Shown piece after piece: positions 12,501 to 22,123 of a DNA stretch of 64,000 bases. The notes below the pieces were generated by a model. The model was given only the letters and a program-made list of their open reading frames with translations. It did no database searches and was not told the origin of the DNA. The position numbers and the translations under genes are program-made. Within the stretch, counting starts at the first letter, position 1, and the number at the start of each line of letters is the position of its first letter. The DNA is taken from assembly GCA_037954235.1 (NCBI GenBank), contig JBBMOA010000010.1:23286529-23350528 (forward strand). The letters are read 5' to 3'. This DNA is from Aulostomus chinensis (taxonomy: Eukaryota > Chordata > Actinopteri > Syngnathiformes > Aulostomidae).

Positions 12501-15500
12501 ATATTTTCCTACACTGATACAAGTAATGTAGTCAGGATACCTTTTTTTTTACAAATCCAAGACATCTGGCTAACGCGAGGGAAACCTATAAGAGATTATG
12601 GCAGAACACAAGAGAGAATGGAACCCACTTGATCCAGGATCGTCTTCCTCTTCTTGGTGTCGGTGACAGCAGACAGCTGCATGTCACCCATCTTCTTCAT
12701 CTTCTCATCCATATCAATTTTCTGCTCCAACTTCTTGATCTCCGCACGCAACAGGCGCACCGTGTCCTCTCTATGGTGCTGGCGGGCGACTGCAGTGGCG
12801 CACGCCGAGTGGATGGCTGTGATCCAGTTCTCCAGCTCTGTCTGGCTACAGGTCTGCAGAGGGTCAGAGGTTAGACAACACCCCAGCTCCTTGACATTCA
12901 AAATAAAAAAAAAAAACTCTTTTCTGTGTCTATTCACTGCCAATTATCTGATTTTTTTTTTTTCAAAGGCCAGAAAGAAAACATTTGGGTCAAGGTAAAA
13001 CCTGCCTGTGGGAAAATGTGCAATTATTCACAGACCAGGTGAGATTTAACATTCTCTTACCTGGAACAAAAAGGCATCTCCGAGGGAGTTGCTGAGACAG
13101 AACACAAAGTCCTTTTTGGGATGCTCTGGTACCGCCTGGACGATGCTGTTCTCTACCCAGATGGCATGCTTTGGAATACTGCTGTTGTCGATCCCTGAGC
13201 GGCCATCAGTCTCATAGAAAAATAAAGTACATCCTGAAAATACAGGGAATTTATTACTCGGCAAAACACTTGTTTTTACATAAATTTAACAGCCCCATAC
13301 TCTAAGAAACGATAAGAAAATCTTTTCTTTTTCTTTTGTGAATGCTGGATTTACACAAGCAATTTAATTCTGCTCTCCAGTGGCCAACTTTAAGAAGTGC
13401 AGCACGGCAGGCTTGGAATCAAGAGGCATAACATTTGACTATCGGGTTCAGAATAAAGTTGTGTTTACTGATGCATGAGCTGCTGTGCGCAGAAAATAAT
13501 CATAAAAATAGAGCATTGATGCGATGAAATAATGAATAGAGTCAGAACACTTTGTGGGAATAACAAACCTTTCAGGGACACCCAGTAACTCTTCCACTTG
13601 CGCCTTGTGGCTGACTCCACTTTTTTGTTCTTCTTATTTACAAGGAAGTTCTTGACAGCGAGTTGCCCAGCTTTACGCACCATCCCCTGGGCGACGCTGA
13701 GCAATGGATCAGACTGGTAGGCGGAGCTCATCGTGCTTTGCTCATCACTCAGGGCCGACCCCGCCTCCTCCAAGCTCTCAGTCTGGCAGGAACTCATCTC
13801 CAGTTCTTGACGGAAATTCTCATACACACCCTGCACACACTCAGTGGCCCCTCCACCACTGCTGCTGCCGCTGTCACTGCCGGCAAACATGCCCCTGCCG
13901 GTTGCAGAGCACACGGAGAAGGACGCCGACATGGTTTTGTAGCGTCTGGACTGGTGCTCTGCCTCTGCTGTCACCCCGTCGATGCCACTGTCCTCATACT
14001 CGCTTCCTTCCCCGGCTGTGACATCCTGCATGGTAGCAGAAGCACATGACAGGTGAGATGGCATGTTAACCATATATCCTTCATCACAGCCATCCAACAG
14101 CAACTCATATCCCCCTCTGCTGATGTACAGGACAGAGTCGCTCTTCTTAATCAAACATGTCATGAAGACAGACTACAGGAGCCTTTCAAGTATGTCCATA
14201 AGTTGCTTCAGCCCGAGATTCCGCTCAAGACTAATTGCTCCTAGCAAAGCGTCTGCTGCTGTTGTGTGAGTACAGCCTGCACTCCCTGTGGCACCGCAGG
14301 GTCTGCCCTCTCCTACCCACATGGCCAAAGGCTCCTGGGAGATGAAGGGGGTTACACCGAGCTTGGTATCTCCATCTGTTCACATGACCCAATCATGCGT
14401 TCCAGAGCTCCATTCACCGGGGCTGATGGTGCCCCGCAGTGACAAGGCCACCATGCACATTTTACTGTTACACACTACCACGGGCCTCCCCTCATTATCA
14501 TAACAAAAGACTTAAGCATTTCAGATTGGGAGTGACTTAAAGCTCTGCTCCCCCCCTCCCCTCATCTAGGACTCCTCTCCAAAGAAAAACAACTGTTTCA
14601 TCAGGAAATGACACACAGATTCAGTTTAATCTGTTTCGGCAGCTTATTATCTGAGAGATGAATGCACCAGAGGAAACGCTCAGACACAGTGAGGGAAGAC
14701 AAATGAATGAGGGGGTGTTTCATTTAAGATGCTACTGGTTAAGATTCTGCACCAGTTGTTTAACTCTGTCCGCAATGTGTAGAAACATGACACAGCATTT
14801 TACATATCTAATCACTGAACACATTGGGACTGACTTCTGTTTTCAGTTAAGTATTCAAAATGATTATTTGCGCACAACATATAAACGCCTAAATCCTACC
14901 TGGATTGTCTGCGCCCTCCTGCCCTGCATGCTGGCACATATGGCAGCTTGGTGGCTGCTCAGACCTTCAGAGAGACAGTGTGAACGCCGGCACGGAAGGG
15001 TGTACGCCCCATAGGTGTTTCCATCCTCCTCTGAAGGTGAAAGCATTTTATCATCTTCGCCCTCCCTGATAACCCTGTTGGCATCATGCCACTTGGCATA
15101 GCGGCCATGCAGTTGCCTTCGGCCAGGGGTCTTCTGGCTATACAGTTCATCCAGGGAGTTCGCCCTGTCAGTGCCGTCCGTGGGGCTTGACTGCAGGTGG
15201 CCTTCACAGTCAGTTAAGTCGCGCTCATTGGCTGTGTCTACGATCTCCTCTGTGCTGGTCAGGTGCTCTTGGCTGAGGTCGGACATGGAAAATTCCAGGC
15301 TGTCATCGCGCCACATGTCTGCAGACTTGGATCTTTTCTTCTTGAAGCTGGCAGTCTCCTTAGAGCCATCCCGGGCTTTCTGGAGGTACGTTACCTCACC
15401 GGTGTACTCGTCTTCATCCTGCACCTCCTCTGCAGTGGGACCAGGAAGGGTTATATGTATGGCATCCATGTGCATTGCGGGGCTGGCCAGGTCATTGTGA

Positions 15501-15811
15501 AAGGACATAGGCCGCAGGTTCATGGCCACGCGGTCCACCCAAATGGGGCTTCCAAAGTCAGGGAGGATATTTGTCTCGTTGAAGGGTTCAAGACCATTGT
15601 CGGCCAGAGATTGCGGGATGCTGGGGGTGCTACTTGAGCGTGTGCTCGTCTCGGAGTTCCGGTGCTCTATTTTCCCTGATGAAGCATGTCGAGAGCGTCT
15701 GGATTGCTTGTTCGAGATGCGAAGAGATCTGGACATATGCTTACGTGACAAATAGCCACGTTCATTACTAAAGAGGGCATAGTCCCCGTTCTGGCTCTCG
15801 ACATTTCCCAT
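4998..15811 (-). CDS. tiam1: T-lymphoma invasion and metastasis-inducing protein 1 (Rac GEF), N-terminal 978 residues, partial at the left edge
   Basis: Tiam1 activates Rac1 at membranes and cell junctions. I joined 13 coding exons on the minus strand: 15811-14900, 14025-13569, 13233-13061, 12853-12629, 11107-10922, 8885-8739, 8609-8535, 8394-8224, 7929-7825, 6859-6778, 6497-6411, 5874-5662 and 5098-4998. Every junction has AG/GT borders and consistent phase, giving 978 residues. Visible parts: MGNVES start with Gly2 for myristoylation; serine-rich N-terminus (1-415) with the family blocks STRSSSTPSIPQSL and ETASFKKKRSKSAD; PH domain (about 418-545); coiled-coil extension (about 546-650); Ras-binding domain (about 740-815); PDZ domain (about 829-911) with YGFSI loop; acidic linker to 978. 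The DH-PH catalytic half lies left of position 1. The CDIW/LRLKFLIEN pattern and N-terminus match TIAM1 better than TIAM2. The last exon ends in phase 0. Family recognition is from memory, with no database search. Confidence 0.95.
5662..5874 (-). CDS. tiam1: tiam1 coding exon 12 (rest of PDZ and linker, residues 874-944)
   Basis: The 213 nt exon encodes GLNAGDEILQLNGKD, the PDZ alpha helix (SDMKAAFSQSSLALTVS) and a linker with YLPPRRSDAEEDLY. GDEIL is the classic PDZ motif. The donor is CAAG/GTGACA. Confidence 0.94.
6411..6497 (-). CDS. tiam1: tiam1 coding exon 11 (PDZ domain, residues 845-873)
   Basis: The 87 nt exon follows a CCTCCTCCAG acceptor. It encodes GFSISVVEEDRVQQLYITDV and GGLAFAKG, the PDZ binding loop (YGFSI, the GLGF position) and the next strands. 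The donor is AAAG/GTTCAT. Confidence 0.94.
6532..6572. repeat. GA microsatellite
   Basis: Imperfect GA repeat with one interruption (TGATA), in a tiam1 intron 35 nt from exon 11. Confidence 0.9.
6778..6859 (-). CDS. tiam1: tiam1 coding exon 10 (RBD-PDZ junction, residues 818-844)
   Basis: The 82 nt exon has acceptor TTACAG/CTT and donor TATG/GTAGG. It encodes LYKEIELCSKITKVIQFDRD and ends in phase 1 at the Gly of the PDZ carboxylate-binding loop. Confidence 0.93.
7825..7929 (-). CDS. tiam1: tiam1 coding exon 9 (second half of Ras-binding domain, residues 783-817)
   Basis: The 105 nt in-phase exon encodes AHQLNPTKHYLRLKFLIEN and a segment ending PKPEEDVCDL, closely matching the TIAM1 RBD. 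The donor is CTG/GTAAAT. Confidence 0.95.
8224..8394 (-). CDS. tiam1: tiam1 coding exon 8 (start of Ras-binding domain, residues 726-782)
   Basis: The 171 nt exon follows a strong pyrimidine-rich acceptor (CGCTTCACAG). It encodes a variable stretch and then SDIWVPDHLTPSWVCLPN and GESALCVLENICK, the first half of the Ras-binding domain. The open frame continues upstream of the acceptor; the acceptor was chosen by polypyrimidine tract and phase. Confidence 0.92.
8535..8609 (-). CDS. tiam1: tiam1 coding exon 7 (linker, residues 701-725)
   Basis: The 75 nt in-phase exon lies between a CTGCAG acceptor and a GCA/GTAAGA donor. It encodes VFADGEELVKKPVDSMYAD and a few more residues. It corresponds to the poorly conserved linker before the Ras-binding domain. 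Confidence 0.85.
8739..8885 (-). CDS. tiam1: tiam1 coding exon 6 (basic linker, residues 652-700)
   Basis: The 147 nt in-phase exon encodes VAARTETGVRRRTHAMSRS, KSRFSSLWGLDTTSKKK and PSINQ. Only the minus-strand frame continuing from exon 5 is meaningful; a longer overlapping frame from 8892 is a shadow. Confidence 0.92.
10575..10596. repeat. (GT)11 microsatellite
   Basis: Perfect GT repeat in a tiam1 intron. Confidence 0.95.
10922..11107 (-). CDS. tiam1: tiam1 coding exon 5 (Ex subdomain, residues 590-651)
   Basis: The exon is 186 nt, phase 0 at both ends, with acceptor CTGCAG/ATC and donor CTG/GTAAAT. It encodes IFLWEQNLEQF, FRFRCYLASLQGGELPNP and GRLGIFSVSSFHAL, the helical extension after the coiled coil. 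Confidence 0.96.
12103..12311. mobile_element. Short inverted-repeat element (MITE) in a tiam1 intron
   Basis: The left end TTTAAAGTGATAGTTCAACC and the reverse complement of the right end (TTAAAGGGGTAGTTCACTC) form about 30 bp imperfect terminal inverted repeats enclosing about 150 bp of non-coding DNA. The AGTGATAGTTCA...GTGAACTA ends are common in teleost genomes. Confidence 0.7.
12629..12853 (-). CDS. tiam1: tiam1 coding exon 4 (PH C-terminal helix and coiled coil, residues 515-589)
   Basis: The exon is 225 nt, phase 0 at both ends. It opens with the PH C-terminal helix (TELENWITAIHSACATAVA), followed by a charged coiled coil (LLRAEIKKLEQKIDMDEKMK) and KKRKTILDQ. The donor is CAA/GTGGGT. 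Together with PHn this forms the PH-CC-Ex module that binds scaffolds such as Par3, JIP2 and spinophilin in mammals. Confidence 0.96.
13061..13233 (-). CDS. tiam1: tiam1 coding exon 3 (PH domain core, residues 457-514)
   Basis: The 173 nt exon starts in phase 1 and encodes the middle strands of the N-terminal PH domain: GCTLFFYETDGRSG, then HPKKDFVFCLSNS and GDAFLFQ. The donor is CAG/GTAAGA. The segment is very close to mammalian TIAM1. Confidence 0.96.
13234..14899 (-). other. tiam1: tiam1 introns flanking exon 2
   Basis: Intron 14026-14899 (874 nt) and intron 13234-13568 (335 nt) show no coding segment. Plus-strand frames overlapping exon 2 (13663-14049) are antisense shadows. Confidence 0.75.
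13569..14025 (-). CDS. tiam1: tiam1 coding exon 2 (residues 305-456)
   Basis: The exon is 457 nt, with acceptor TGCAG/GATG and donor AAAG/GTTTG. It begins DVTAGEGSEYEDSGIDG, carries a Ser/Gly run (GSDSGSSSGGG) and YENFRQELEMS, and ends with the start of the first PH domain (RRKWKSYWVSLK). Confidence 0.95.
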
Positions 15812-15821
15812 GATTCAGAGG
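14900..15821 (-). CDS. tiam1: tiam1 first coding exon (residues 1-304)
   Basis: The coding part is 15811-14900 (912 nt, phase 0 at the end); 15812-15821 is 5' UTR after a CTTCAG acceptor. The ATG sits in a good context (atcATGG). It encodes the serine-rich N-terminal region with Gly2, the basic block RKHMSRSLRI, STRSSSTPSIPQSL, FGSPIWVDRV, KKKRSKSADMWRDDSLEFS and TLPCRRSHCLSEG, all typical of Tiam1. The donor is CAG/GTAGGA. Confidence 0.95.
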
Positions 15822-15976
15822 CTGAAGATGAGAGAACATACAACTTACACAAGATCAATACAGTAACATAATCAGGCACTTACAACAAAAATGTGACAAA
15901 AATCAAATGAAAGAATCAGTGCACAGATGTTGACTTACCTGCAGGATGGTAAAGATTTTTCTGGCATTTCAGTCAT
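15815..15976 (-). promoter_or_regulatory. Spliced upstream ORF before the tiam1 start codon
   Basis: An ATG at 15976 in the 5' UTR exon opens 14 codons (MTEMPEKSLPSCSL). The ORF crosses the splice junction (15939 to 15821) and stops at TGA 15817-15815. The main ATG (15811) follows after one codon, in the same frame. Such a position would be expected to lower or gate translation. Use in vivo is inferred. Confidence 0.5.
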
Positions 15977-16028
15977 TGCTGGATCTTCAGATAGTATGGT
16001 CCTTTGGCTGTTGTTATGATGCAGAAAG
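15939..16028 (-). other. tiam1: tiam1 5' UTR exon
   Basis: This 90 nt segment is bounded by TTTTCACAG on its upstream side and TGCAG/GTAAGT on its downstream side, directly before the first coding exon (117 nt intron). It holds no main-frame start, so it is read as a spliced non-coding exon. It contains the upstream ORF annotated separately. Its upstream partner is probably the exon ending at 37232. Confidence 0.7.
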
Positions 16029-18482
16029 CTGTGAAAACAGACATGTAGATTTAAAAACTTTCATATTCAGAGTCTTCATGTTCCATTAATTTATTTCACT
16101 GATCAGAAAAAAGTATGTAAATGTGATTTTTTCATCTATTTTCACTCAAACATTATTATAACTTGTACAAGAAACTGCAAAAATCGCGCAATGAAATTTC
16201 ACGCCGCAAAAACTGGAGCCAGAATGGGATGAAGGAAAGAAATGCAGAGGAGCAATGTAACACACAATCTTGATTTATTAGTCACCATCAGTTTGACAGG
16301 AGAAGTGATCCACTCAGGCCCTTTCAACATGCACTTGAGAGTGTGTGAAGTGGAGGGTATGTAATGACAATATGAGTGCTGTGACAGCCTGACCAAATTT
16401 AGAGCTGAAGTGAAGTCGCACCAACCCATCCATGTAGCATCACGCCAAGCATCAGACAAGACTACGAGCGAAATTGTCAATACTATCACCATAATCCTGC
16501 CAGAAAACTTGCTCAAAAGAGGTTCCGGCCTATCGGTGGGACCGTCAACAGATGGGGCAGAAGATTAAACATGCTGTGACTGCTCCTCCTGATGTGTGCT
16601 CCCACCCTTTTAGGACAGACCCTTTGGGGGTTGCAGTGCATTCGTGTGTACAACCTACACAGATGAGTGGGAGCCCAGCCCTCTGTTGCTGCTGCCGCAT
16701 GCACTCTTGGTGAAGATGGGCGTTACATAAACTGGTGCTGACCCCATTTTTCTACCTAATGTTGCTCCCTTTCGCTTCATTCTGCTCAGTCATCACCCCT
16801 CACTGGTGCTGCAGTGCACAACATTTTGATGTTGGTGGAAGTCTAGTTTTCATTTTATAACCCTGCAGCTTACTGCATGTGACATTCAGTTTCATCTCCA
16901 TGGAGGAAAAGAACAGAAAACAAAAGGCGGGGGGACAGAACTATAAAATGCCACTGCACTCATTACCGTTAACGACGTTCACCGAGGGTCACAAACACGA
17001 CTGCGAAATGCTGGCACAGACATTATACCAAGAATTACATCTAGGCCTGTTTACTCACATCAACTTTATTTTTTCCATGAGTGCCAGGTTAAGTTTGTGG
17101 TGTGCAGATGTTATCTAGAGCGAGGCAAAATATCCAGAATTGTAGTTGAGATTTCTAAATTCTAATGGCATTAAAAATAAAAGGATGAGAATCTTGTTCC
17201 GATGTTAATACGATGTGAAATTGGCCAGAAATGAATTAAACTGCTTCAAGCAGAGAGGAAGGACTTAAGAAGTCATGGATGTGGTTTCCTCCGTCGATAC
17301 GGTTAAGCAAGCCGCTGTGACCTTGGATTTAACATCAATAACTAATTTGTTCATGCCTGAAATATGTGAATCAGCTGCTCACGAAAACATCAAAAAATGA
17401 AACAAAACACAGCACTCCAGCTGCTCTGTTAGGTTGTAGATAGGTGAACTAAACTCAGTCAGCATGTTAAGAGGCTCTCGGTGACATGGTTCTGATTTCG
17501 AGCTGACACCATTTGCTAACATTTGTTTACTTCATCAAGTATTTTTATTGTTATTGCATAAAAGGATGAAACAGTGGAGAGTCTCCATGAACCGTGTAGT
17601 GAAAATATAAGTCATTTTTAACATTTTTGTGGTGTTTTGTCACTTTTTTCTCACATGAGTTACACTCAAAGTATGAGTGTACGGTCAACAAGGACAGTGC
17701 CACCTACTGCGTTAGCGTATGAACCAGATAGTTACTGGTGACTGATTTACAATATTGGGATAAGTACATTAGTAAGACAATTTCAGTCGATTTAGTATTG
17801 GATATATTGTTAATCTTAGTGTACCATGACAGCTGAGTTGACATATTTACAGTAACAAGTAATGAACCAACAGACTGGCAAGATTGCGATCACAGACGTT
17901 GCACGGGTGTTGTTGAAAGAAATAAAAAATAATTGCTAAAAGTGGCCACATTTAACTTAACACCTACCCCTCAAAAGCTATTCTGCATTTTATTCTACCT
18001 CTGTAACAAGATGGCATTCGTCTGTACATAGTTTTCCATTGGAAAGAAAGCAAATGAAAGAGTATAGGACAACAATTCCAAAACGTGAGAGAGAGGATGG
18101 AATGACGTACGACTGTAAATCAAATTTAAAATTCCGTGACATTTCAAAAAGACGTCCACTCAAGCATTATTCAATCAGCAAATTCTCTGGGACTAATCGG
18201 ATTTCGGTTTTGAGGAGGAAAATCAGCTATTGCATTGTATAACTTGCAGAAAGGGAGAACTGTTCTCTTTACAATAACAGACCGGAGCATCATGAATCAG
18301 AAAGCCTGACTCTCACCTTTTTCACAGAGATAACAAGAGTATTGGTTGCCTCTGAAGACGGACGAGCATGATAGCTCATGCTGATGTGGGAAAGTCAAAT
18401 TAAAATGGCTGAGTGAATAAACCTGCATCGTCCAATTTTTGAAATACAAGAATAAAACTTTGTTTACCCTGTTTAAGTTATC

Positions 18483-18516
18483 AAGAAGAAGAAGAAGAGG
18501 AGAAGAAGAAGAAGAG
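18483..18516. repeat. GAA-rich tract
   Basis: Imperfect AGA/GAA repeat; the acidic/basic open frame through it is a by-product. Confidence 0.9.
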
Positions 18517-19989
18517 AAAACACTAGATTTTTCTAGAGCTGCTATGCTGCTGGTGCACAAATCCATCAGCAGCTCTTTATTAATACATGAGAAAGAAATG
18601 TTGAGGTTCGAAGAGATGCTCCGCAGCTGCAAAACCCCAGGAATTCTCCCTGGGAAATCTCTTCTAGAAATACCTACAAACACATGACAAAAATAGCGTC
18701 CCTGCTGTCAACAACCTATATCGTCACTAGCAGCGCAGCACACAAATAAATAAATAGATGGAAAAGGCTCCAGATTTGAGGGCCCAGGGAAATGGGACCG
18801 CTTTCATTTTCAAAGGGCTGCATGAAAGCAGCAGGACAGCAGGAGGATTCATCTGTTACAGCCTCTAAATGAAATACATAACCACAAGAGATTCCAGACA
18901 CCCACAGAGTCGAAAGAAGAATAGTTTTATTGTGGTGCAAGATCAGCAACACGGCGGCTTCAGGGAAACACACCACAGCTTGCACCCTTCGGGAAGGAAG
19001 TAAACAGTTAGTACACAACTCAGACAAAAAAAAAAACCTCAAGTTCCTTCTAAATCACAATGCAGCACCTTCATCTAGTAGCTAAAGAGGAAATGCTGAA
19101 TGTCAAAAAGTGCACAAGCCTGAGTCTAACTTTTGTGTCTCTTCATTAGCTTCGTCCTTTTACTCACACGTCCAACCCATAAAAGCACAACTTGCTATTT
19201 CAGCCAGTTCTGATCTCATAAATTTATTTAATCATGTTTTTGGGGGTTTGGTTCAGTCCCAAATGAACAAAATCAGAATTTATGGCCCCAAAATGTTCAC
19301 ATTCTACTATCTAGAACTGATCTTTATAATCCGTCTGACAGCACTGAAGTGTTTATTGGATATTATTTGTTCCTGTTTTGGGGGCCTCATTTTCAGATTT
19401 GCATTTTTGTCTGCTGTGGGATTCTGTCACCCCTAAATTATGTGATTTAAGAACCTTTTGTTATTAAAGACCAGTTTAAAAGCCCAGCTTATATTTGACA
19501 AATACTTGGGCCTGTTGGAACAAGAACAAAGGAAAGATGTCCAACCCCCACCTGCTCTTCTCCTCTCCTTTATGTACCCAAAGACAAAAAAAACACAAAA
19601 AAATCAAGTTGTCTGCATCACAGGAGGAAAACTCTTCCTCTGTGGTTTGACTTATGGACTTTGAGGACAGTGCAAAACACCTGGTTACACATTCTTTTAA
19701 ATAAAAAGCACTGGATTAAAAAAACACAAGTATTGAAAAGATAAGAAAAATCTGATGAAAAAAATAAATGTAGCAAGACAAAAGACACAAAGTGAGCTTA
19801 ACGTTGTGGCTATCTGATTTTGACCCCGTCTTTGTGAACGCGGTGCAAACACAGTCCTGTCATTTAACCTAACTACACTGGCGAAAGGCAAGAATGCACC
19901 GGGCCAACTAGTTACAAGCTCCAACACAAAACCCTGTAATCTGAACACTCCAAGCTCAGGAGATAATAACACAGGTAGTTGGAGGGGAT

Positions 19990-20007
19990 GGGGGGGGGGG
20001 GGGGGGG
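19990..20007 (+). repeat. G18 homopolymer
   Basis: Uninterrupted run of 18 G. Length may be unreliable; the run could form quadruplex structure. Confidence 0.9.
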
Positions 20008-21390
20008 CACCGTTCAAAAGATCTCTTATTTCCCCGCTGATACAGACTTGTATGCTTCTGTGTGAGTGGCAGTAAACATGTCTTGTTTCCCCTGACTTGT
20101 TTTCTGCTTCCATTCTTTTTAAGCCGCGAGGGGAGGGAGGAAGGGGGGGCATCAGCATTAGAACGGGCCAAGCGCTCCTCTCCCTATGTAGGAAAACCTC
20201 GTCATGCAGTCAGACAATTTTTATGAATTGCATCAGCAACCTTGGAAGCCCTGAAAAGGAACACCTGGAAAGAGCGTTTTCGAGCATAATGAAAGCAGTT
20301 TGTTGAAAAGCTCTCTGATGAGTTGTGACAAAGAATATATCATGGAGTGAAAAGCCTGCCAGACGAGCGCCGTCTCATTTATCTGTAGATGAAGTGAAGC
20401 ACTTTGTAAAAGTAATAACGGTTTGAATTAATTTGCCACATCATTTCTATGTAGTCGACAAGAGCCCGCAAATAATTCTCCCGCTAACAGACTTTCATAA
20501 GAGAAGCTGCCCGGTCATTTTCATTTTGCCGTGCGACGCCGTGTGATGGAGTCCTGAGAGGCTCAGGTGGTTCTGTGTAATAGGACGTTAGCTGGAGCGG
20601 CCTTAAGAGGGATGCCAGCACACATCCAGCTGAATCCCTGACAGCAGCTGGTCAAGGTGGACGGACACATACAGTATGATCTTTAAATTTGAATTGGGCA
20701 GTAAAAAAGACCTGTAATATGAATCGGTGATGATATTTCACCAATGGAATATTGATAGATTCATTTTCATGCATTAAAAACGAGGAGGGCACATAGATAC
20801 GGGTTCCGTCGCATGAATTTTAAGTAGGTAAAAACATCTTACTTCTCGTTCTTGTTGCCCGAATGACAGTGGGGTTTTTGTAGCTCACTTGATTAAAAGG
20901 GACACTCATTTTTCATGCAGGGGAAGACAAATACGGTTCCCTAATTTACATGATTAGAAACGAACAAGAGTTTATTTTCTGATAAATTGTGCGCCCGGGA
21001 TGGCTGTAGCATCCCGAGTGATCGATGTTAACAGACATTTGCGTCACGCAAGTGGAATGTGGTTTGATTTTGGGGGTTGATTATGCAACTGTGACACCAG
21101 GAGCCTTTACCAGTTTGGTTGTAGTTCTTTGGCAGTCAAACATTTTGTTGTTGTTGTTTTCTTTGGCAATGTTTGTCCAAAACGCATGAACTGAAGTTGA
21201 GTTAATGTGACGTGGTATTCTCATGTGTTCAAAGGCAGAATGTATTGATACGATAGAGAGCTATCGTGAAGAGCTAACCTTATTTTCTTAAATAAACCTG
21301 TTATTTTGCAGCCTGTTCGGGAGCAGCAGCTGGTGTTGTTTAGCCGGGTGTCACTTTTGACTCGGGCCATTGTTTTCTTTGAAGCACCAG

Positions 21391-21424
21391 TGTGCGTGCG
21401 TGCGTGCGTGCGTGCGTGCATGCG
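21391..21424. repeat. (TGCG)n tetranucleotide repeat
   Basis: About seven TGCG units, an alternating purine-pyrimidine tract. Confidence 0.9.
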
Positions 21425-22016
21425 GAGGTCACTGCTTCTATTGGTGCTTATCCTGGATGGACTTTGTCTACAGCAGATGCTGCACGTCGGATGGGTCAAC
21501 ACAACTTTGTTCATGGTAGAAGTTAACAACTTCTTTGTCTATGAAAACAAAATGTTGACTCTGAAATTGTTCATTGAAGTTCCTTCAGAAATTCTTCCAA
21601 ATTTCTAGTCAAACTAATAAGAGCACAATGAATGAATTTTCTATCAACTACATCCTGGTTAAAAACACATTGCAAGCACATATAAAGTAAAATGAAATAT
21701 TCATAAATTGCTGCAACTGAGGACAATGATTTTTCTACGCTGGCTGAAGGTTCTACACGTGTTGCCATCAGGCGTCAAAGTACTTTTATCTTGGTCATCA
21801 GTGTCTGCAACTTGTTTGTTCAGGGGGTCGCAGCTGAGGTTTTATCACAGCACATCCTGCTTCCAGCTCTTCAGCTCCTCACTGACAGACTTTGAAGTCC
21901 TGAAACAGCTGTTAATTGGAGCTATCGTGAGCCACACACCCGCGTCAGAGGGGGTGGGTACCTGTTGTGGTTTTCTGGGGATTCCTCTGACTTCCAGGCT
22001 GCTGGTGGAATTAACA

Positions 22017-22019
<3 letters not shown>

Positions 22020-22108
<89 letters not shown>

Positions 22109-22123
22109 TTTTTTTTTTTTTTT
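22020..22123. repeat. Compound A-run, AT, AC, T-run tract
   Basis: About 30 A, then about 25 AT units, a short AC run and 15 T. The ends can pair into a hairpin. Open frames here (poly-Lys, poly-Tyr-Ile) are artefacts. Confidence 0.95.

Larger units (their letters stand above)
8886..12628 (-). other. tiam1: tiam1 introns flanking exon 5
   Basis: Intron 8886-10921 (2.0 kb) holds a (GT)11 tract at 10575-10596. Intron 11108-12628 (1.5 kb) holds an inverted-repeat element at 12103-12311 and poly-T runs near 12050. No other coding segment was seen. Confidence 0.75.

Noticed and set aside
13663..14049. Open frames of 105-128 codons on the plus strand over tiam1 exon 2 (also 15171-15755 over exon 1)
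   Set aside because: They are antisense to well-supported Tiam1 coding sequence, with no independent similarity or splice structure.
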